Position numbers and translations under genes: made by a program. Below, in pieces: positions 18,190-27,325 of a DNA stretch of 35,377 nt (its first letter is position 1; the number at the start of each line of letters is the position of its first letter). Origin of the DNA: Chara braunii (taxonomy: Eukaryota > Streptophyta > Charophyceae > Charales > Characeae); assembly GCA_003427395.1 (NCBI GenBank), contig BFEA01000880.1:53327-88703 (forward strand). Reading direction: 5' to 3'. The notes below the pieces were generated by a model that saw nothing but the letters and a program-made list of their open reading frames with translations, did not search any database and was not told the DNA's origin.

Positions 18190-18949
18190 CTAATTGACAA
18201 TGCAACTGTTGACGTCAGCAGCCTACAAAGTACTTGAAGATGTCGCCCAATGCAGACCATCGCCAATACCAGGTATGTGCCCTCACATCATCATCATCAT
18301 CATCCTTCTCTCTCTCCCTCTGTCTTACTCCCACGTCTTCCCTCTTGTACACCCGAAGACCACCCCTGCGCCTCACTGTGCAACCAAGCCCTCAGCCAGC
18401 TATGGAGGCTGGGCTATGGCGCTGCCCTGAGCAGCGCCCTGCTTCCACACACGCCAGCACGTGCGCAGCACCTTGCTCCAGCGCTAGCAGTCACCGCGCA
18501 AGCAGAAGCTCCAGCAGCACTGCTGCCAGCCAGCAAGTGCATGAATGAGGCTCCAGGCAGCAAGCTCTTTCCTATATGGAAAGAGTCTGCCTGCCTTCGC
18601 AGCCTGGCTGGCCTGGGCCTCGGCCCAGAAGCTTCCGGTAGGCCCCAGGATGCTGCGCCTCTGTTGCAGCAACTAGGCCTCATTCGGTTGGGCCTCCCAA
18701 CTGGCTGTGTATGAGCCTGCGATTCTCGTCCAGGGCCTGCATTCTTGGAAAAGCCTTGAAGGCCGTGGAAATGTCTCGCTGCTCAGCCTGTGTTTCCCTC
18801 AACCAACTGGCGTGACGAAACTGCCTGGACCCCGAATACGAAATTGACAGCTTAGGGCCTCTCATGATTTATTAGTCCCACCTTCAGTTAGGGCGGGCAC
18901 ATCTCCAGTCAAGGGCCCCTCAGGCCTGCCGAGGACCCAGATCCTCGCA
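18190..18949 (-). repeat. 5' LTR of element 2
   Basis: Homologous to 10,550-11,226 with sparse mismatches and about 83 extra bp. It contains (CAT)6 (18,286-18,303) and a CRE/C-box-like TGACGTCA near its inner end. It also has a perfect palindrome, CTCTTTCC-TATAT-GGAAAGAG (18,565-18,585), whose centre on the sense strand is ATATA and could be the core promoter. The sense LTR begins TGCGAGGATC at 18,949. The inner border is uncertain by a few bases. Confidence 0.85.
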
Positions 18950-19659
18950 CAAAGCACATGCAATGAGACATAGGCTGATTCAAGCAGCGGGAGTTCTGGT
19001 GTCACAGCACGATTCCATGGCATGTGGCCTGGTCTGTGTACTTCGCAGGTACCATCGGATGCTCATGGATGGGCTAGTAGGGCTTTGCGTTGTAGGTGAG
19101 ATCCGCACTGGGCAAGTTTTTGTAACTGCTCTACCTGTACGCTTTTACCACTTCTTTTTTTACAGAAAAAAATCCAAGGAGCGACAGTCCAGTTCCTGTT
19201 TTTTTTCTTTTCTTTTTTAACTACCCTATATTCTTCTCTCATTACATTCACCCTACCTACCTATCTACTCCTATATTACTCTCTCATTACATTCAACCTA
19301 TATTGATGCTCATGGACTATCAATGCGCACAATCTAGGGGGCCCTAAGTGTTATAGGTTGACACCGGCCTCATTCTGCTCAGTGTGGGGAGCAACACCCA
19401 AGCTCCTAACACCTGGCATAGGCTGGAAAGAGATTCGCAATCACTTCCACACCCACTGGCATAGGCTGGAAAGATCACAATCCATTCACAACCAGCCAGG
19501 AGGCCCAAGCCAATCACCTCCGCGGGTGAACCCGAAGCATACTCCAGGGGGTTGCGGGATCGAAAGGGCGGTTCCTATTCCCCCAGCAAGTCAATAATGA
19601 ATACAATAAGGACACACACAGTCCTCCCCATTATGGTTGAGAGGCCCCAGTGAACGGCA
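18950..19659. other. Unassigned sequence between element 2 and LINE
   Basis: No gene was recognised. It holds a T-rich run (19,195-19,219), an imperfect repeat of CCTATATTnCTnTCTCATTACATTCA (about 19,224-19,305), and an exact 19-bp direct repeat CTGGCATAGGCTGGAAAGA (19,413 and 19,456). Confidence 0.5.
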
Positions 19660-20463
19660 TTGGTTACTTCTCAAGGGAAGGATGTACCACCCCTATGGAT
19701 TTTCGATTCCAATCTATTTCAGGAAGAGCAGTTCTCTCTCTTATCCATCTATGGACCCAATACATTCCAACCAGGAGCACAACTAGTAGAGGAATTGCAG
19801 GCCATAATAGAACCCACTAGGCATATCACAATAGCAGGGGATTGGAATGCCACATTGGAACCGGCTCGGGATAGAATGTCAGGGGGACACAGCGCGTGGG
19901 AGAGCGCACTAGGAGAGGAGGCACTCCCAATTCATAACATGATGACTTCTCTCGACTCGATTGATCCCTACAGATTGTATTTTCCTGAGGATAGGCAGTT
20001 TACCTACTACAAGAGGGATAGGAGTCAACACGTCTCTGCATGGAGAATAGACTACTTTTTGATCTCTCAGACGGTCATAGGTATGATCCACTCAGTGGGT
20101 ACAGGCGACTTTCCTCACTTCAGTGGATTAGACCACAAACCCATTTTTCTATACTCAACCACAGATAAGCAAGTCAGGAGAGGAAGAGGGTTCTATAAGG
20201 TAAATAACTCGATTCTCCAATCCCCGGAAATAAGGCAGGCCATTTTGCAACCTTGCCTCAACTACGACCCGGGCAATCAGTCCTTCCCAGAGCTCCTAAA
20301 CGCTATCAGCCGAGCAATGATGACAGCGGCTAGACAGCTAGCGAGCAAAAGGAAGGCCCGAGAAACAGAGCTCCAGCAGGCATTGCGTATAGGAGATCGT
20401 AACCTCGCTAGGAACCCAAGCGCAAAGTTGTACGAGAGAATATGGCAGGCAGCAAGGGAATAA
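19660..20463 (+). pseudogene. LINE endonuclease domain
   Basis: EEP-fold endonuclease: FSLLSIYGPN, HITIAGDWNATLEPARDR (Asp and Asn of the GDWN/GDFN motif), FTYYKRDRSQHVSAWRIDYF (RIDY motif) and FSGLDHKPIFL (the SDH motif with Leu for Ser; Asp-His retained). This domain nicks target DNA to start target-primed reverse transcription. The N-terminal strands with the first Asn and Glu are missing. After DHKP a helical stretch ends at the stop at 20,461. Confidence 0.88.
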
Positions 20464-20949
20464 TTGGGAGCGTGGGAACACTGCAGGATCAGGGGGCTGC
20501 AGATGAGGGCAAGAGTCAAGGAGTGGGAGGAGGGAGAAAGAATGTCGAAATATTTCTTTCAGAAAAATTCGGACCAAAGGACCGAGCTCAACAATAGAAC
20601 GGCTTCAAACACCTGAAGGGCAAGTGTCAACAGCGGAGGAGATGGTCGCGGTGGCACAGCAATTCTATAGCACCTTGTACACTTGAAGAGAGTCGGAGCA
20701 CTCGCAACAGCAGGTGCAAGGAGCCAGATCAAAGTTCTTAGCCCACCTAGAGAAGACTGTGCCTAGTGCACAGGCGGAGATGCTAGAAGCCCCACTCACT
20801 CAGGAGGAGCTGTGAGAAGCACTAAAGTCAATGTCACCCAACAAGACTCCAGGAAAAGGTGGCTTGACAAGGAATTTTGGCTTGAATTTTGGCCAATCCT
20901 AGGGAGCGAATATGTGGCATACCTAGAAAGTGCAAGCCCTAATTGAAAA

Positions 20950-21776
20950 TGAAGAGAATTATTTAGGGTGTCATATAAGCCATTATGACCACGTCCAAGG
21001 ATCCGGCCACATGGATCGTCACCTTGCTGTACAAAAAGGGGGACCCTGAAGACATAAGGAATTACAGGCCCATTACCTTGCTGACACACACACAAGATAG
21101 TAGCGAAGGTCCTGGCTAGCAGACTCAGGAGGGTAACTAGGGGCTGTTTCCATTTGCATCAGGCCAGTTTCATCCCAGGCCGTTTTATCTTGGACAACGT
21201 CATGACCTTGTCAGAACAGTACGCTACATTAAGGATAGGAGAATCAATGCGGCAATACTGTTCTTCGACTTTGAGAAGGCGTACAACCAATTGAACTGGA
21301 GTTTCCTCCAGCAGTGCATGGAAAGGATGGGGGTCGGACCTAATTTCATGAAATGGATACGGGTGCTATACAACGATGCACACGGGCAGGTTCAGGTGAA
21401 TGGTCACCTGTCTCAGAACTACAGGATGTCGAGATCGGTCCGACAGGTAGACCCCTTAGCAGCACCCATCTTTCTGTTCATAATGGAGGCGGTGGCATCA
21501 TTTCTCAAAAAGGATCCCTCCATCCAACGTTTGACAGAAGAACCGGACCAGCAGGGTAGACTGATCCAATTGTCGACGACGCTCCTTTTAGCTGACGATT
21601 TGACGGTTCTGATTCGCGCCTCAAGCTCATCTTTTGAGGCTCTCACTAGAGCAATGTTGGCCTTCCAGCTGGCGTCGAAAATGAGAATGAACTGGACTAA
21701 GACAATAGGATGGTGGCTGCACTACGGTGAAGGAGAAGGACAGAGACCGGATAACAACCCGGAAGGAATGCAGTGA
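20950..21776 (+). pseudogene. LINE reverse transcriptase core
   Basis: [18 protein letters not shown] is the RT N-terminal block. An (AC)n stretch at about 21,082-21,092 then shifts the frame to [16 protein letters not shown] and [18 protein letters not shown]. After a further shift INAAILFFDFEKAYNQLNW carries motif A and LLLADDLTVLIRA carries the catalytic ADD motif C. Normal LINEs have KAYDRVNW, so the second Asp is Asn. RQVDPLAAPIF replaces the usual RQGDPLSP. The expanded AC tract looks like microsatellite slippage in a former coding sequence. Confidence 0.87.
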
Positions 21777-21779
21777 GTA

Positions 21780-22445
21780 ACAGTAGAGGAACCACTACGT
21801 TACTTGGGAATCAGGCTAGGAGAAATGGGACCTCACCACTCAATGGCTACAGAGATTCTAGCAAAAATTCTTGCGAAGCTAAGTGCTTGGGCAGCAATTT
21901 ACACCTCTCTGTTTGGTAGATCGCTAATTTTAAACGCTTCCATTTTTTCGATGTTGTGGTACGTAGGCACGATCTGGAAACCACCGGACCAGTCCATTAG
22001 GGAGTTAAGAAGAAGATCAGCAGCCTTCTTATGGACAGCAAACCCAAGCAAGCAGAATGTCATATCTAAGGTCGCTTGGAAACACGTTATCAAGCAGGAG
22101 CAAGGGGGACTGGGTATATTGGACCCGGAGCAGTCGGTGAAGGCGCTGCAAACGAAGTGGGTTTCGAAGCTTATCACCCATCCTCAGCTTTTATGGGCTC
22201 CTCTGGCTTTAGAACACATTAGAAGACTGGCTAAATACAAAACACCTGCCAACATGTCAGGGCTGTATTGGGTGATGAGCAAAGGCTGGGCGCGGAAACG
22301 TAGGGACGAAGGAGAGGAGATATCCGGGGTAACTGAGGGGAGGGGTGGATCTACTGGGCACAACTCCTCAAGCTCTGGGGGGACATCTTCCCAGCAAGGG
22401 CAAGGGAACCAAGCAACAGAGAGGAAGTGCTCCGTTAACCACTAG
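21780..22445 (+). pseudogene. LINE RT thumb and downstream region
   Basis: YLGIRLGEMGP, ILAKILAKLSAWAAIYTSLF, GRSLILNASIFSMLWYVGTI, LRRRSAAFLWTANPSKQNVI and SKVAWKHVIKQEQGGLGILD are the conserved blocks that follow RT in plant LINEs. A stop (TGA) at about 21,775 separates it from the RT core in frame. The region to about 22,730 continues in other frames (LWSTEKQRWKTARDLRNDMK). Confidence 0.85.
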
Positions 22446-22789
22446 TCTGCAATCCCTTGATCAAGGATCAGCAAGGGAAGCCGCGTACCCTAACAGCACG
22501 AGAATCAAAATGGGGAACATGGGTGGAACATGGAGTCTGGCAGGTCAGACATTTATGGTCAACCGAGAAACAGCGATGGAAGACAGCACGAGACCTTCGG
22601 AATGATATGAAGGGCACCCACAAGTTGCTAGAAAACCTGATTCTCATCTCCATCCCACCAGAATGGGTAAATCTGCTAGAGAAGGGGCCGCAATGGGAGA
22701 AGAGGGAGTGGGCCACGTGGCTACACTAGGATAAGCCGGAAGAGGCCTTCAGGATAAGGGGCAAGACGGGCCCGGGAGATGCATGGTTA
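22446..22789 (+). pseudogene. LINE ORF2 linker, frame-shifted
   Basis: Short frames (22,457-22,729) carry KQRWKTARDLRNDMKGTHKL and ENLILISIPPEWVNLLEKGP, continuing the ORF2 protein between thumb and zinc-finger parts. No catalytic motif is expected here. TAG at 22,727 interrupts it. Confidence 0.65.
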
Positions 22790-23782
22790 TTGGCTGATAT
22801 GTTATCAATAGAAGAAGTAGGGACCAACACCAGTCAGTTAGATAAGACATCTACTTCCCCAATTACAATCTTAAAACGCGCAGTGCGGAAGGTCAGAGTG
22901 GTGGAGACGGACAACTACACGATTTATGCTCCAACTACGGCTCTGGAGGATTTAGAAGTGGACCCAGCAGAATGGGCATGGAACCTCAGGGGAGGCCTAC
23001 TGAGGTTAGCCAGAAGAATAAACATACTTCACTACACAACCAAGCTGGGGTACAGACTCAGAAGGAGGTCTCACCTACTGGCAGAACCACTGACTATTCG
23101 ATGGGAAAGGAGGTTGGAAGTGCCCAGGATGCAGGTCGCTCGACTACCGTGGTCAGCGTTGAACAACATAAGGTTAGGCAGGGTCAAAAGCTTACAGTGG
23201 CTGATTTTTAATGTGGCGCTCCCAATCAATGCTTGGCTGTATGAGCGCCGCAGCCACCACCGGAGGGATCAGGTCAACCAGAAGTGCCACCTTTGCACGG
23301 ATGAAGGGATGGAATCTTTGCTTCACTGCCTGCTACAATGCCCGGAGGCGGTATACGTGTGGAAAGCAGCAAGGGAACTGTGGGGAAAGATCTCAGACGA
23401 GGCCTTCCCAGAGAGCAGCAGGATCCTCCTCACCGGCATGGAGCCTCCGAAGACATGGCAACCGGGACAGAGAAGAGGGTTTCAATTACTGAGACAATAT
23501 GCATTGTGGACCATATGGAAACGTAGATGTCAACGGACGATAGGACGGGGACAAACGCACAGACTGGAGGCCAAGCAAGTTCTGCATAACCTGCTGGAGA
23601 CGGATATCACGGCCCAATGGCAAAGAGCAAGAAGGCAAGCTCAACAAAACCCGCTGAAAGCCCGGGAGATACTTAAAACTTTTCAGCAGATAGTGTTGGT
23701 AAAAGGAAAGATAGCAACAATTGAAGGGCACAAATTGGCCTTTCACTGGTTTGAGAATAAGGAACAACGTGAGCAAGACTAG
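22790..23782 (+). pseudogene. LINE ORF2 C-terminus with zf-RVT
   Basis: An open frame of 330 codons. YRLRRRSHLLAEPLTIRWER precedes the zf-RVT block: PWSALNNIRLGRVKSLQWLI, LPINAWLYERRSHHRR, CHLCTDEGMESLLHCLLQCP and VYVWKAARELW. It ends FQQIVLVKGKIATIEGHKLA. The Cys-x2-Cys and His-x4-Cys ligands are present. This tail is typical of plant LINEs and is the part also preserved in remnants A (7.4 kb) and C (30.6 kb). Confidence 0.88.
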
Positions 23783-24269
23783 GGCGTCAGGCTCGTTAGG
23801 GTAGCACTCAACTCTAGTCAGAATTTGAAAAAATGAAAGACAGGTTTGATCACAGTATGCTGAGGAATGTCAATGTAGCAACCATCCAAGTGTCAGGTCT
23901 CGTATTTCAGTGCAAACAGAGAGGATGAAGAGGCGATGGTAAGGGGAAAGAAGAGCAACAACAGTAGGGTTTATGGTTTAAGGAGAGGATTTGTGGAGTG
24001 AGAGAGAGGAGGGAGAGGTTAGGTAGAAGGAAAATAGAGGCAGGCTTAGGGTTTAGTATGGTGAGATATGCCACAGATGTTTCAGTTCTTTTGGTTCTTC
24101 AGTGCAACCTAGGGGTAGGTTTGTCCTTTTTGTCCATCTTTTTCTTGGTTTAGAATTATGCATATGGGGACGCTGGATCCGATTTCCAGCCAAGCCAAAG
24201 CTGGGTAATGGCCCCAGTACACTGAGTTGAGATGTGGAGAGATTCCAGGCCTCCTTTTGAAAGTTGATT
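23783..24269 (+). other. LINE 3' region, possibly with a degenerate SINE
   Basis: No coding. At 24,174-24,190 CTGGA-TCCGATT-TCCAG folds as a 5-bp stem with a 7-nt loop, like a tRNA T arm. Its distance (about 86 nt) to the terminal CAGGCCTCCTTTTGAAA before the A run equals that in the SINE at 24.58 kb. No A box was found, so either a very old SINE or a LINE tail shared with the SINE is possible. Confidence 0.35.
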
Positions 24270-24304
24270 AAAAAAAAAAAAAAAAAAGGTTTCATCGATT
24301 ACAC

Positions 24305-24349
<45 letters not shown>
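24270..24349. repeat. Poly(A) run and (CA)n microsatellite
   Basis: An 18-nt A run (24,270-24,287) is followed after 12 bp by about 50 bp of CA. The A run is the expected end of a LINE or SINE insertion. Confidence 0.9.
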
Positions 24350-24350
<1 letters not shown>

Positions 24351-24582
24351 CCCTCCGGTTGGCCGAAGGATGCCTGACCAGCATTGATTGCTCCATGTTA
24401 CAAGAGGATTGACTGTCAGCTTGTCCTTTCTCATGTATTCTTCTCAGGTTCGATCCGTGGACCTGTCAGCTCTGGCTATTCACATCAAGAATCACAAGAA
24501 GGCATCCTTTCTTCCCCTCCTACTTCCATGCTCGAGTTCGTCAAAACATCCTGACAAACAAATTTTTAAGTATCTTAGAAAG

Positions 24583-24758
24583 GGTACCAATGGGCTTAGC
24601 TCAGTTGGTAAGCCGAGAAACTGTTGGAAATGCAGACCTGAGTTCGAATCCAGATGGAACCAGATGAACAAAATTCCTGAATTACCTGGGGCCGGTCAGT
24701 TTCACGATGATATCTCAAGGCTGTCGCCCTTTTCAAAAAATAATAATAATAAAAAAAC
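24583..24758 (+). mobile_element. tRNA-derived SINE with intact target-site duplication
   Basis: The body starts near GGTACCAATGGGCTTAGCTC. A box TAGCTCAGTTGGTAAG, B box GAGTTCGAATCC, then CAGATGGAACCAGATGAA, CTGAATTACCTGGGGCC, GATATCTCAAGGC and the 3' end GTCGCCCTTTTC with an A-rich tail containing TAA repeats. ATCTTAGAAAG flanks it exactly on both sides (24,572-24,582 and 24,759-24,769). The second copy is at 8384-8532 on the other strand. The tRNA part lacks a consistent anticodon stem, so it is not a tRNA gene. Confidence 0.92.
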
Positions 24759-24769
24759 ATCTTAGAAAG

Positions 24770-25267
24770 TAAGAAACAAGTTCTTTATTAAAAAAAAGAA
24801 AAAAGAAACACATTCTGTACATCACCTTATCAACCACGGTCAGTGTTCCTTTTCCCACATGCCTATTCCAGTACGCCCGAACTTGAATCACTGCAGGTTG
24901 GTCATAATCCGCTTGATTCTGCCATCATGGGGGGGAGGCGCATGTGGACGTCCAGAATGTCCACATACATGATGCACCCGGTCGAAAGACATGAAACAAA
25001 GCCATCACATAACAACCCACATGACAACGCATATCAGAACAGTCACAAAACAACACACGTTACAAAAAATTCTCAGTACTTCGTTGTGTCTGTTCCAGTT
25101 TCGTAGTTTCGATTTGGAGTAGAAGAGTGGCTGAAACCACATTCTCCTTTGCATCCTCTTTGCACCCATTTCCCTTTCTCCCTCCTCCCCACTCCCTCCC
25201 CTCCTCTCCTCTCTTTATCTATCCTCTGGTCCTTTTCCCTCATTTAACTGTTTGCTCTGTTTCAAAT
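24770..25267. other. Unassigned sequence
   Basis: No gene was recognised. There is an A-rich stretch near 24,789-24,808 and a CT-rich stretch at 25,170-25,245. Confidence 0.5.
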
Positions 25268-25433
25268 ATTTTCCATGCGTCCTTCGGGACACCCGTTAAA
25301 ATTGGAATGATACCGAGAAGATTAGCATGGCCCCTACGCAAGGATGACACCCATAAATTGAGAAACACTAAAATAGTCCACATTTAAACAACTAGTAAAT
25401 ACTTTAACAAACAAATAAAAAGATTTTCCATGC
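25268..25433 (+). pseudogene. U6 snRNA retrocopy 1 with 11-bp target-site duplication
   Basis: Bases 25,279-25,379 match spliceosomal U6: 5' hairpin GTCCTTCGGGAC, then TTAAAATTGGAATGATAC, GAAGATTAGCATGGCCCC and AAGGATGACAC. The essential ACAGAGA box reads ACCGAGA. ATTTTCCATGC lies directly before (25,268-25,278) and again at 25,423-25,433. Between the U6 end and the second repeat is a 43-nt A-rich non-U6 tail. No plant U6 upstream element was seen. This is therefore a retroposed, non-functional copy. Confidence 0.92.
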
Positions 25434-25762
25434 AAGCTGAAGTGATACATTTGTCGCTCAGTTCAGTTCCATAGTCTTGGAACAAGAAACCACACAAGAG
25501 AGTAAAGCTGGTATACAGATGCACAACAGGCGAGGACTAAAGCCGAGTGACCACTATCATTCTCAAGAATACTAATGGTCAACGCATTAACCCCATCCAT
25601 TGACTTCTGTGGCAGAGTCAAACAATGCTAGATCGATGGGCCCAGCAAAGCTGCATTAATTGTCGCAGGATCTAGCCCACCCATCGATTTCCAGGCCAGA
25701 TGGCTAACAAGTCAGCAGCAGGGTACAGATGTTACGTCCACCTACACTCTAAAATCTGCCAA
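25434..25762. other. Unassigned sequence with staggered short inverted repeats
   Basis: No gene was recognised. GCTAGATC/GATCTAGC and ATCGATGGG/CCCATCGAT are interleaved between about 25,627 and 25,688. Confidence 0.5.
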
Positions 25763-25879
25763 CCGTCTTCACCCGAATACAACGCCCGGTTGTTGTAGCT
25801 GTATTTGGGGCCAACTTTCGCTCTAGATACAGCGATAATGACCGGGCTGAGCATTCTATTCACGTGTAAGGGCATGCCG
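25763..25879. mobile_element. MITE-like element, family M1, degraded copy
   Basis: It begins CCGTCTTCACCCGAATACAA and shares the inner GTTGTTGTAGCTGTATTT and GATACAGCGATAATGACCGG blocks and the right GCATTCTATTC with the copy at 34,407-34,519. The left terminal repeat is intact. The right one is degraded (CACGTGTAAGGGCATGCCG). The length of about 117 bp leaves no coding capacity, so movement would depend on a transposase elsewhere. Confidence 0.82.
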
Positions 25880-27325
25880 TTGACAGTTCACAGTTCAGAG
25901 GGTTGAAAGGTCTTATAGACATCTACAGCTCAAGAGTCAAGACCAACTTCTGTTTCCTCTTTTCTCATTCACCATTTCTGTAGCCCTCTTGTTCAAAATG
26001 TCGTCTCTGCCTATAGTGTTATGTTCCTTGCTCAGGAAATGATAAAACAGCTCCAACATTCACTCACGAGTCCAGCATAGCATCACAGTGACAGAGAAAG
26101 AGAAAGAGGGCATGAACAACAAACCACAGAATTGAAGAGAAAAGAGAAAGTACCCGTAAATCAAAAATTGTCCACTGCTTCATTCTCTCCCTCCTCGTGC
26201 TTGCAACATCATCTGCCTTTCCTGTACTCTCTAATAATAATATAATATATATCGTCACAAACAGAACTGCCCGGTAAACCGTAGGCAGAGAGAGAGAAGA
26301 GGACAACAGGACGAAAAAAAGAATACTATCCCAACCGAGGTGAACAAGCTATATGTATATAATCCCTTAAAGGAAGGATTGGGTCTCTGGTGACGGTGGA
26401 TGGCTTTGGGAAGGATCCAACAAGTCCAAGTTATCAATGGCCTGCACATGTAGCTGTGGATAAACATGTCACGAGTTTCAACTTCAAATCCAAAAACGGT
26501 AGAAGAGGAGTCGTGTTACCATAACAACTTATTACCAAGTTTATTTTTCGTTTAATTTTCTGCACTGACTCATGTAGAGCTTCTATAAACAGGGAAGCAT
26601 TTCAAATCCTGACAGTACAAAAACCCCTTCGTGCCTGTGTCATCTTTTGCCTTTTTCCCTGCCCATTTTCGACCTCTTACCTCATCTGTGATTTTTTCCC
26701 TTGCATCTGTGTTTTGTTTCCCTTGCAGACTCACGTGTAGGTGCTCCCAAACAGGTCATCCGTTTACGTCCCACATGGTACACCTCCCGTGGGACTCGTA
26801 TGACTAATAATCACAATGAATGAATGAATGAATCCCCTCCAATGAATGAAACAAAATTGCTCAGTCTCTTTAATTACCAACACGAGCAATTCATGAGTTA
26901 GAGGGAAAACCACCAGAGTGGTTTTGGGCATGGAAAAGGACGCGCTGGGGAGAGAGAGGCACTTCACGATAGCAGAATATAGTGTACCATACTGGGGCAT
27001 ACAGTCCCACTCACACCACAGGAAAACAACGCAGTCGTAAACAAGAGAGATGGGAGAAACAGCTCAACTCTGGTCCAGACCACGAATAGAGGATAGAATG
27101 GACAGAAATTCACGAAATTAATCAGAGTACCAAATGGACTGCGATCTCAGTCAACAATCTGCCACGACCCACGCAATGAGAATACCAATATTCCAGATTG
27201 CAAAATCTCACAGAAGACCAGACATGATTGAGCCGAGTTAAAAACCAAAGCGGAATGCACACCAATTAGGAGGAAACAGAACACTGAAGTCTCCTGATAA
27301 AGAAACCCTGACTTCAGCCTCCAAT
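25880..27325. other. Unassigned sequence
   Basis: No domain-bearing frame or RNA gene was recognised. There is an AT-rich stretch at 26,232-26,252, an imperfect tandem CATCTGTG…TTTCCCTTG (26,683-26,725) and a (GAAT)4-5 microsatellite at 26,815-26,833. Confidence 0.5.

Larger units (their letters stand above)
10550..18949 (-). mobile_element. Ty3/gypsy chromodomain LTR retrotransposon, element 2 (complete but dead)
   Basis: Two homologous terminal segments (10,550-11,226 and 18,190-18,949) flank a minus-strand interior with gag, protease, RT, RNase H, integrase and chromodomain, plus a polypurine tract at the 3' LTR. The length is 8.4 kb. The coding part is broken by several stops, frameshifts, a gag duplication, an integrase rearrangement and a lost GPY module. 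No matching 5-bp target duplication was found at the outer edges (CTAC/TAAT side versus CAAAG side). No standard tRNA primer site is obvious next to the right LTR. LTR divergence and differential deletions indicate an old insertion. Confidence 0.88.
19660..24290 (+). mobile_element. LINE (non-LTR retrotransposon), decayed, plus strand
   Basis: Order: apurinic-type endonuclease, reverse transcriptase, RT thumb region, zf-RVT C-terminus, 3' sequence and possibly an 18-nt A run at 24,270-24,287. The architecture is that of plant L1-like LINEs. The endonuclease lacks its first ~60-80 residues, so the copy is 5'-truncated or unrecognisably decayed upstream. At least four frame changes or stops interrupt ORF2. 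Whether the A run is this element's own tail or that of a later insertion is not certain. Confidence 0.85.

Noticed and set aside
10550-18949. The two 0.7-kb copies as an ordinary segmental duplication
   Set aside because: They bound a complete Ty3 interior in the right orientation, one abuts a polypurine tract, and the LTR starts TG at that junction.
19545-19600. Minus-strand B-box-like TTTCGATCCC as a tRNA or SINE
   Set aside because: No A box at a suitable distance and no similarity to the SINE copies.
24592-24665. A functional tRNA gene
   Set aside because: A and B boxes are good, but the anticodon stem and acceptor stem do not pair, and the sequence continues into a SINE body with a target duplication.
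25279-25379. An active U6 snRNA gene
   Set aside because: The ACAGAGA box is mutated, there is no upstream U6 promoter element, and target duplications flank the unit.
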